A stretch of 64,000 nucleotides of DNA from DASRAJ01 sp035638255 (lineage in GTDB: Bacteria; Bacteroidota; Bacteroidia; Chitinophagales; UBA10324). The notes under the pieces were generated by a model. The model did not search any database, was not told where the DNA came from, and was given only the letters and a program-made list of their open reading frames with translations. Where the stretch lies: NCBI GenBank assembly GCA_035638255.1, contig DASRAJ010000133.1:44126-108125 (forward strand). Direction: 5' to 3'. The translations under genes were made by a program, and so were the position numbers. Below are positions 57,526 through 64,000 of the stretch, one piece after another; position 1 is the first letter of the stretch, and every line of letters starts with the position of its first letter.

Positions 57526-60500
57526 ATGGCAGAAAGTTCAATTACAAAGGGGAAAGACGATGCAAATGAATGGGTTGTTGGCATTGGGGCTTCAGCAGGG
57601 GGACTGGATGCCATTATCGAACTGTATAATAATCTCCCCGAAGACACCAACTTTTCCTACGTTATTGTTCAGCATCTTTCTCCTGATTACAAAAGTTTAA
57701 TGGCGGAATTACTGTCGAAGCATACTGCCATGCAGGTATTCGAAGCAGCGAATGATTTATTGCTTCAACCCAATTGCACCTATGTGATCCCCAGCGGAAA
57801 AATGATGACGCTCAACAAGGGAATGTTGAAATTAGAAGAGAAGGAAAGAACGCAGGTGCCCAACAATGCTATTGATGTTTTTTTCGAATCAATGGCAGCA
57901 GATAAAGGAAAAAATGCGATCGGGATAATTCTTTCTGGAACGGGCACCGATGGTACCAAAGGAATAGAAGCGATCAAAAGCAATGGGGGTATGGTGATCG
58001 TTCAGGATCCCATTACTGCCGCTTTCGATGGCATGCCTAACAGCGCCATCAGCACGGGATATGCCGATCTCATTCTTCCTCCTGAAATGATTCCGGATGA
58101 AATGATCGAGTACCTTAAAGAAGCACCGCTGCTTCGCTCGTACAATGAGCTTAATCAGCGTGAAGAATTTATACTTCGCGATATTCTTGACCTGATTCAA
58201 AAAGGATCAGGATATGATTTCAGCAATTACAAGCGACCAACTATCAATAGAAGAATGGCGAAGCGAATGGCAGAGAAAAACATTCGTACCCTTCGCGAGT
58301 ATTCACTTTTTCTGCAGCAAAACCCTGATGAAGTAAAAGCGATTGCGCAGGAATTCCTGTTGCGCGTGACAAAGTTTTTCAGAGATGAGGAAGCATTTGA
58401 AGAATTGCGAACCAAAGTAATCCCTGCACTCTTCTCGAATAAGAAACCCAAAGATATTGTTAAGATTTGGGTAGTAGCCTGCAGCACCGGTGATGAAGCA
58501 TATTCCATTGCCATGCTGTTGCAGGAATACATGGAGAAAAATAATCTCAGTGAACAACTGATAAAAATTTTCGCAACCGATATTGATGATGAGGCATTGG
58601 AAATTGCTTCACGCGGAATGTATTCTGAAGAAGCAGTGATGGATGTTTCGAAAGAATTTGTGCAGAAATATTTTATCAATGAAGGGAGCATGTATAAGGT
58701 GATCCCGCTCATTCGCAAGATGGTGGTATTCGCACATCACGACATTGGGAAAGATCCGCCGTACAGCATGCTTGATCTCATTACGTGCCGTAACATGCTC
58801 ATCTACATGAATTCTGATCTTCAGAAAGCCATTCTCAAAGCCTTTCATTTCGCCCTCAATAAGGATGGTTTTCTAATGCTCGGCCCCAGTGAAAATATCG
58901 GTGTGCTAAAAGATGTGCTTCGTGAAATAGATAAGAAATGGAAGATTTTCCGGTGCGAAATAAAATCTCGCCTGAGTGATTACCAGCCCTTCTTAGCGCC
59001 GGTGGAAAGAAGTGTGTTTTCACAATATCAATTGCCGAATACAAAATCAAAAAATGCGCTTACGCATCTTCCTGAACTATTTAAAGAAACCATACTGGAA
59101 GAATATGACTTTGCAGGAATTTTTATTGATCGTGATTTTGATGTGAAGCAGGCCATTGGACATTTTAAAAAATTCATCAGCATTCCTGATAATAAATTTG
59201 AATTCAACTTACTCAGGATGGTGCCGCCCGATCTCTCGATTGCACTCGGAATCGCATTACGTAAAGCGATGAAAGAAAATGTACGGGTGTTTCAAAAGAA
59301 TGTAAAAATTCAGTCCGATAACCAGGAGCGCCAGATCAGCATCATCGTAAAACCTTACCTGGACCAAAAGGACTACCTGCAGCCATTTTACTTTGTGATC
59401 TTAAAGGAAGAAGAAATTCCGGAAAAAGTTACAAGGAAAACCGGGGGTGAATCGCCGTTGAACTTAACGAGTGAACGCATAGCGGAGCTCGAGGAAGAAT
59501 TGCATGATACAAAAGAGAATTTGAAGACCATCATTGAGGAAGTGGAGGCATTCAATGAAGAGCTGCAATCGAGCAACGAGGAAATTGTGTCCGCGAATGA
59601 AGAACTGCAAAGCACGAATGAAGAGTTACAGTCTCTCAACGAGGAACTCCACACTGTTAACGCAGAGCATCAGCTTAAGATCAAGGAACTGCAGGAGTTG
59701 AACGATGATCTGAACAATTACATGCGCAATTCGGAGATCGGGCAAATACTCGTGGATAAGAAACTCATTATTCGCAAATTCAGCCCTGTAGTTACCACGC
59801 AGGTGAACCTGATTGCGAGTGATGTTGGACGCTCGCTGGTTGACATCACCACCAATTTCAGGTCACTCGACTTAATCAATAATATCAAGTCAGTAATGAA
59901 AACAGAGAAATCAATTGAGAAAGAAGTTGAAATGGAGAGCGGGAAATATTTCCTGATGCAAATTCGGCCCTACTTCCGGCAGGATAAAAGAACGGACGGT
60001 GTTGTGCTCAACTTCATTAACATCAGCGAGGTAAAAAAACTTTCAGGAATCATTCAGGGAATTTTCAACAGCTCCATCAGCGGCATTGCAGCATTGAATG
60101 CTGTTCGTGATAAGAAGAATAATATTGTTGATTTTGAATGGCTCACCGTAAACAATAAGGTTGCTGAAATGTTGAATGAGAGACCGGAAAATCTTATCGG
60201 TCACCGCATGCTCGAAAAATATCCCGACATCAAAGCATTTTATTTTGAAGACATGGTTCGCGTCGTTGAAAGAGGAGGAACCGGTCACTTCGAATATTTC
60301 AGAGAGGCATCAGGTCAATGGCTTGAAGTTGTTTCGGTAAAAATGCTGGACGGATTGGTCATGACCTTCACGGATATTACCAGCAAAAAGAAAGCGGCTG
60401 ATCTTCTTGCACAGGGGTACGAGGATCTGAAAATCACTTCCGGGAAATTAATTGCAACCAATAACCAGCTTGAGCAATCGAACTACGACCTGATGCAGTT

Positions 60501-61251
60501 TGCTTCTGTTGCTTCACACGATTTGAAGGAGCCGCTTCGAAAAATTCAGGCGTTCGGAAACCTATTCAGGACCAAAGTGGACGGGACACTCAATCCGCAG
60601 GATTTGAATTATCTCGACAAGATGATCAACTCCGCCGCGCGCATGCAGTTGTTGATTGATGACGTTCTTACTTTTTCAAAGCTCTCAAACAAAAATATTG
60701 CATTCGCTTCCTGCAATCTTAATACGATATTTAAAAATATTATTGATGATCTCGAGATAGCTGTCAAAGAGACAAACGCAGAAATAAGAGTTGATGAGCT
60801 GCCAAACATAGAAGGCGTGCCGGGGCAAATGCACCAGCTCTTTCAAAACTTCATAAGCAACGCGCTCAAGTTTAACGATAAGCCTAAGCCCGTAATTTCT
60901 GTGAAGGAATATAAGGTGGAGGAGAAGGAAGCACGAGAGTGGAACATTGATCCCAACGATTTTACCGGTGTGTCGGTTACTGATAACGGAATCGGGTTTG
61001 AAGAACAATATAGTGAGAAGATATTCGGCATCTTTCAACGCTTGCATGGTACCATGGAATATAAGGGCACAGGCATCGGGTTAGCGATCTGTAAAAAGAT
61101 TGTAGAGAATCATAAAGGGTTTATTAAGATTCACAGCAAGGTGAAAGAAGGATCAGCCTTTATTGTAGTGCTGCCGAAAAAGCAACCGTTATATGAATCG
61201 CACCAGGCAGATAGCCAGGAGGAAGAAAGTAATTTGCAGGCAGCGATGTAA
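57526..61251 (+). CDS. CheB-CheR-PAS-histidine kinase fusion protein
   Basis: 1241 residues from the ATG at 57526. Domains in order: CheB methylesterase (about 15-195; nucleophile S23 in GASAGG, H50 in VQH, and GTGTDGTKG); CheR methyltransferase (about 205-470; RVTKFFRDEEAFEEL, ATDIDDEALEIASRG, PPYSMLDLITCRNML); a long heptad coiled coil (about 655-740) rich in NEELQS repeats; two PAS-like domains (about 742-960); HisKA with H998 in VASHDLKEPLRK; HATPase_c (about 1105-1220; SNALKF, VTDNGIGFEEQ, GTGIGLAIC). No transmembrane segment, so it should be cytosolic. Similar CheB-CheR-PAS-HK fusions occur in many bacteria. Its role is a stress or light/redox-type sensor by analogy only; the cognate regulator is probably the divergent CheY-like gene. 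Confidence 0.95.
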   Translation: MAESSITKGKDDANEWVVGIGASAGGLDAIIELYNNLPEDTNFSYVIVQHLSPDYKSLMAELLSKHTAMQVFEAANDLLLQPNCTYVIPSGKMMTLNKGMLKLEEKERTQVPNNAIDVFFESMAADKGKNAIGIILSGTGTDGTKGIEAIKSNGGMVIVQDPITAAFDGMPNSAISTGYADLILPPEMIPDEMIEYLKEAPLLRSYNELNQREEFILRDILDLIQKGSGYDFSNYKRPTINRRMAKRMAEKNIRTLREYSLFLQQNPDEVKAIAQEFLLRVTKFFRDEEAFEELRTKVIPALFSNKKPKDIVKIWVVACSTGDEAYSIAMLLQEYMEKNNLSEQLIKIFATDIDDEALEIASRGMYSEEAVMDVSKEFVQKYFINEGSMYKVIPLIRKMVVFAHHDIGKDPPYSMLDLITCRNMLIYMNSDLQKAILKAFHFALNKDGFLMLGPSENIGVLKDVLREIDKKWKIFRCEIKSRLSDYQPFLAPVERSVFSQYQLPNTKSKNALTHLPELFKETILEEYDFAGIFIDRDFDVKQAIGHFKKFISIPDNKFEFNLLRMVPPDLSIALGIALRKAMKENVRVFQKNVKIQSDNQERQISIIVKPYLDQKDYLQPFYFVILKEEEIPEKVTRKTGGESPLNLTSERIAELEEELHDTKENLKTIIEEVEAFNEELQSSNEEIVSANEELQSTNEELQSLNEELHTVNAEHQLKIKELQELNDDLNNYMRNSEIGQILVDKKLIIRKFSPVVTTQVNLIASDVGRSLVDITTNFRSLDLINNIKSVMKTEKSIEKEVEMESGKYFLMQIRPYFRQDKRTDGVVLNFINISEVKKLSGIIQGIFNSSISGIAALNAVRDKKNNIVDFEWLTVNNKVAEMLNERPENLIGHRMLEKYPDIKAFYFEDMVRVVERGGTGHFEYFREASGQWLEVVSVKMLDGLVMTFTDITSKKKAADLLAQGYEDLKITSGKLIATNNQLEQSNYDLMQFASVASHDLKEPLRKIQAFGNLFRTKVDGTLNPQDLNYLDKMINSAARMQLLIDDVLTFSKLSNKNIAFASCNLNTIFKNIIDDLEIAVKETNAEIRVDELPNIEGVPGQMHQLFQNFISNALKFNDKPKPVISVKEYKVEEKEAREWNIDPNDFTGVSVTDNGIGFEEQYSEKIFGIFQRLHGTMEYKGTGIGLAICKKIVENHKGFIKIHSKVKEGSAFIVVLPKKQPLYESHQADSQEEESNLQAAM

Positions 61252-61404
61252 TTTGAAAGTGCCTGCAACGATTTTGTAAGTGTAGATAGCCACAGTTTTT
61301 TTATGGGAAGAAATTATGGCAGCGCACTGAATGTTTTTGATCCAATCTGATAGCGCGATTTTTCGAGCCAACGTGCGTGTTTGTCACCAACACTTTTTGA
61401 GTGA

Positions 61405-61767
61405 TTAATATATGCGCTTCGTTGGCTGTGTGCTGCTTGTACTGTCTTTTACCTTTTTTGATCGGGTGCCTTTGTAGTATTTTGCCAACTGATTTACGAG
61501 TAGTGAAATTGCTTTGATATTTTCGTAATCAGCATAATAGTGAATTTTTTTCCCTGCCCGTTCCGTTCGAACAATGCCCGATCGTCTGAGGGAGCCTACA
61601 TGCAGGGAAGTCACTGACTGTTCCAGGCGCATCCTCGAAAAAATTTCTGAAACCGTAATGCCGGGGTTTGCATCTATAAGGGCAAGTATCTTTGTGCGCA
61701 GAGGGTTTCTTATGGAGCGCAATACCATAACCGCCGCTTTTACTTTCTTTAAATCAAGTTCAATCAT
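61405..61767 (-). CDS. ArsR-family HTH transcriptional regulator
   Basis: 120 residues. Winged helix-turn-helix of the ArsR type: PLRTKILALIDANPGITVSE, SRMRLEQSVTSLHVGSLRRS (recognition helix) and GIVRTERAGKKIHYYADY (wing). The classic metal ligands of ArsR/SmtB (ELCVCDL) are absent, so it senses something other than arsenic or is a constitutive regulator. The C-terminus is a basic, Ser/Thr-rich tail. It lies between the fusion kinase and the sensor-regulator pair. Confidence 0.88.
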   Translation of the reverse strand: MIELDLKKVKAAVMVLRSIRNPLRTKILALIDANPGITVSEIFSRMRLEQSVTSLHVGSLRRSGIVRTERAGKKIHYYADYENIKAISLLVNQLAKYYKGTRSKKVKDSTSSTQPTKRIY

Positions 61768-61977
61768 CTGTTACTTTCTTTGTAATAACTTATGACTTAC
61801 CACACACCCAACATCTGACTATGCTTGAGACCCGGCTGGGAATTGCGCCAACAGGGGTTAAAAACTAATTATCCAAAAGATGAAGAATCAAAGGTATTTT
61901 AAGGATAGGTCATAACTATCCCCACTAATGGGTATTTTATAAAATAGTTGTAAAAGGGGAGAGAAGTTTTATAAAAT
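61768..61977. other. Intergenic region with AT-rich palindrome
   Basis: TATTTTATAAAATA (61933-61946) is a perfect 14-bp palindrome between the ArsR and response regulator genes (both minus strand); it could be an operator or part of a terminator. Confidence 0.35.
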
Positions 61978-62613
61978 TTAATCTATTAAGCCTCGCTCAA
62001 TCGCGACCTTCACGAGCCCTACAGTAGTACGTACATTGAACTTGCTAAGCATGTTCTTTCGGTGGGCTTCCACTGTAGAGCGACTGATATTTAACTTATC
62101 TCCGACCTCTGACGCTGTAAATTCTTCAGCAAGAAGGATCAATACTTCTTTTTCCCTGGGCGTCAATTCAGGATTGCTTTCAAGGTGTATGTCTTTTTTA
62201 CGAAAGCTTTCCATCACGCGATTAGTGACCTCCTGACTATAATAAGTATCACCACGATAGATAGCTTCAATCGCCTTCGTTAGTTCTTCCTTTCCGGTAT
62301 TCTTAAGAATATATCCATTTGCACCTGCAGCGATCATGCTCGTAATGTACTGCCTTGAATTATACATCGTCAGCATAAGAACCTTAATTGCCGGATATTT
62401 TTTCCTGATGATTTTGGTAGCCTCCATTCCATCAATAACAGGCATATTAATATCCATAAGAATAATGTCTGCTGATTGCTTATCAAGCAAGTCAACTAAT
62501 TCTTTCCCGTTCAATGCCTGACCAACGACAGCAATATCAGGTTCCTGCTGGAGCAACACTTTGATGCCGTCAATGAACATTTGATGATCATCTGCAATAA
62601 CAATGGAAATCAT
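61978..62613 (-). CDS. NarL/FixJ-family response regulator
   Basis: 211 residues. Receiver domain with D8-D9, phospho-acceptor D54 (IILMDINMP), T82 and K104 (YILKNTG). C-terminal HTH at about 145-210 (LTPREKEVLILLAEEFTASEV..ISRSTVEAHRKNMLSKF). It is the output half of a two-component system with the kinase gene that ends 5 bp before its start codon, so both are on one transcript. Confidence 0.95.
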   Translation of the reverse strand: MISIVIADDHQMFIDGIKVLLQQEPDIAVVGQALNGKELVDLLDKQSADIILMDINMPVIDGMEATKIIRKKYPAIKVLMLTMYNSRQYITSMIAAGANGYILKNTGKEELTKAIEAIYRGDTYYSQEVTNRVMESFRKKDIHLESNPELTPREKEVLILLAEEFTASEVGDKLNISRSTVEAHRKNMLSKFNVRTTVGLVKVAIERGLID

Positions 62614-62618
62614 GGAGA

Positions 62619-64000
62619 CTATATTTGATGAATTGAATCGAGCGCATCAGTTCCGATCGGAATTTCCAGAAAAGAAAAAGATCCTTTTTGTGCGACCGAG
62701 TCTACATGAAATTTACCGCCAAGCTTTTCCACCCTCGTTAATATGTTTTTCAGACCCATTCCCGCCGATTTTATTTTTTCATTATAATTATAACCTATTC
62801 CGTCATCCTCTATCGTAACTTGTAGTGTCTCATCAATTTTATTGAGTTGTACGGTGATGTTTTTTGCTTGTGCATGCTTCAGTATATTACTTAACAACTC
62901 TTGCGTGATTCGATAAATGCCGATCTCAGTTTGGTTATCAATTCGCTCATTAAGATTATGGAAAAGAGTTTTACATTTTATATTACTCCCTTTCGAAATG
63001 GTTTCACACAAATCTTCGATGGCAGGTCGTAATCCCAAATCAGTGATCATGCCCGTGCTTAAATCATTGGTAATCTTTCTCAACTCATCAAAAGTCAGGT
63101 CGAGCAAAGAAGTAGCCTTATCATGAAGCTGTGAACTTTGTAAATCATTGCCCTCTTTTTTAGATTTGAACGCTGAAAAATATACTTTTACCGTGGATAG
63201 CATACTGCCGAGACGGTCATGCAAGTCAATGGCAATGCGTTTGCGTTCTTCTTCCTGCCCCACAATCATGGCATTGTACGTATTGATCGTTTGCTCTTGC
63301 ATTAATGATGAAATCTTTCGATCCTGAATGAATATCTTTTGCCGCGAGATGTGCCGCTGCTGAAAGAAAATAAAAATTGAAGCGATGAGTATCATGACCA
63401 AAGCAACAGATCCAATCAGGAAAATATTTCGCTGCAGACTTTCGGTTTTGCTCTTCTGATTAAGAAATATTATCTGCTGCTCCTTTTTCTCTGTTCCATA
63501 CTTGGTTTGCAATTCATTAATGATACGAGTCTTATTTTCATTGAAGAGAGAATCTTTTAATGCAGTTGTTTTGTCTAAGTAACTATATGCTTCTTTATAA
63601 TTCCCTTCCTCGAAACTTATTTCCTGCAACAGCTTGTAGTTATCCAATTCGAGTTGCTTGTTCCCGATTTCAATTGTCCTCTGAAGTGATTGTTTAGACA
63701 GTTTCATGGCTTCATCGTAATTCTTTATATTATAGTTAAGCTTCGCAAGTGAACAAAATGTAGCCGCTATGCCATTCTTATCACCTAATTCTTCCTGAAG
63801 CAGTAATGCAGCCTTAAGAAATGGTATGGCATTACCGGGCTTATTTTGCATCTGCAACGATTGTCCAATGTTGTTATCGCACTTTGCCATGCCTGCTTTG
63901 TCATTCATTGATGAATAAAGCCCGAGAGCATCTCTGAAATACTTTTCCGAGGTTGAATACTCTTTGAGGAGGTCGTAGCAGACGCCGAGGTTTAAATTCA
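62619..64000 (-). CDS. TPR-containing sensor histidine kinase (5' end beyond right edge)
   Basis: The frame is open from the stop at 62619 to the right edge (at least 460 residues); upstream codons beyond the ATG at 63908 continue a TPR pattern (NLNLGVCYDLLKEYSTSEKY), so the true start is outside. Visible order: TPR repeats (LGVCYDLL..., DNNIGQSLQMQNKPGNAIPF, CSLAKLNYNIKNYDEAMKL), a coiled segment, one membrane helix (NIFLIGSVALVMILIASIFIF), the HisKA_3 dimerisation box (EEERKRIAIDLHDRLGSML) and the HATPase domain (ILKHAQAKNITVQL, VTIEDDGIGYN, GMGLKNILTRVEKLGG). The TPR region faces the periplasm by this topology and probably senses the signal. Confidence 0.93.
   Translation of the reverse strand, partial: NLNLGVCYDLLKEYSTSEKYFRDALGLYSSMNDKAGMAKCDNNIGQSLQMQNKPGNAIPFLKAALLLQEELGDKNGIAATFCSLAKLNYNIKNYDEAMKLSKQSLQRTIEIGNKQLELDNYKLLQEISFEEGNYKEAYSYLDKTTALKDSLFNENKTRIINELQTKYGTEKKEQQIIFLNQKSKTESLQRNIFLIGSVALVMILIASIFIFFQQRHISRQKIFIQDRKISSLMQEQTINTYNAMIVGQEEERKRIAIDLHDRLGSMLSTVKVYFSAFKSKKEGNDLQSSQLHDKATSLLDLTFDELRKITNDLSTGMITDLGLRPAIEDLCETISKGSNIKCKTLFHNLNERIDNQTEIGIYRITQELLSNILKHAQAKNITVQLNKIDETLQVTIEDDGIGYNYNEKIKSAGMGLKNILTRVEKLGGKFHVDSVAQKGSFSFLEIPIGTDALDSIHQI

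Overview
The window looks like chromosomal DNA from a Bacteroidota bacterium, probably of the Chitinophagales/Sphingobacteriales type; this placement is inferred. Support comes from at least eight secreted proteins ending in the type A Por-secretion (T9SS) sorting domain with a YPNP/FPNP motif, SprB-type and ELWxxDGT repeats, PKD and HYR-like modules, several TAnnTTTG promoter -7 boxes just upstream of start codons, and a near absence of Shine-Dalgarno sequences. No T9SS machinery gene lies in the window. I see no prophage, CRISPR array or large genomic island.

Layout. 1-6.2 kb (minus strand): a Kelch/PKD secreted protein cut by the left edge, a WG-repeat protein, a membrane J-domain protein with HPS instead of HPD, an unknown secreted protein, a short element bounded by inverted repeats, and a T9SS beta-propeller. 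6.4-11.7 kb (plus): a PAP2 phosphatase, a penicillin-acylase-type hydrolase with a small membrane protein, and a MacB/FtsX-type permease. 11.7-14.1 kb: two tandem paralogous outer-membrane-barrel candidates and a DUF2027-Smr protein. 14.3-14.9 kb: RNase P RNA and tRNA-Lys(TTT). 15.3-23.8 kb: an ELWxxDGT T9SS protein, a histone-H1-like basic protein, a PEBP protein, ClpS, an M49 peptidase, then a minus-strand cluster with an M15 peptidase and two unknown proteins. 24-29 kb: a SprB-repeat T9SS protein, an orphan LuxR response regulator and an M20 dipeptidase.

29.4-40.7 kb: a 1792-residue T9SS protein with nine near-identical 78-residue repeats, an intact IS1182-type insertion sequence with 28-bp inverted repeats, and a 1125-residue Asp-box propeller T9SS protein. 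40.9-43 kb: groES-groEL. 43-53 kb: repeat-rich DNA around a small Cys-rich T9SS protein, an M16 peptidase flanked on both sides by the same hairpin repeat family, an unknown 185-residue protein and two more T9SS propellers. 52.5-57 kb: a YafK-like L,D-transpeptidase, a second PAP2 protein, a lipoprotein, a TPR protein and small proteins. 57-64 kb is a signalling block: a single-domain response regulator divergent from a CheB-CheR-PAS-histidine kinase fusion, an ArsR-type regulator, and a NarL-type regulator with its TPR-containing sensor kinase, which runs off the right edge.

What stands out beyond ordinary genes is mostly intergenic: a hairpin repeat family in two arrays around the M16 gene, a second hairpin-plus-T-tract element present four times in the same orientation, a short inverted-repeat-bounded element, palindromes of the form TCCCGAT..ATCGGGA that recur between genes and inside the helices of RNase P RNA, and two small open reading frames (27 and 48 codons).
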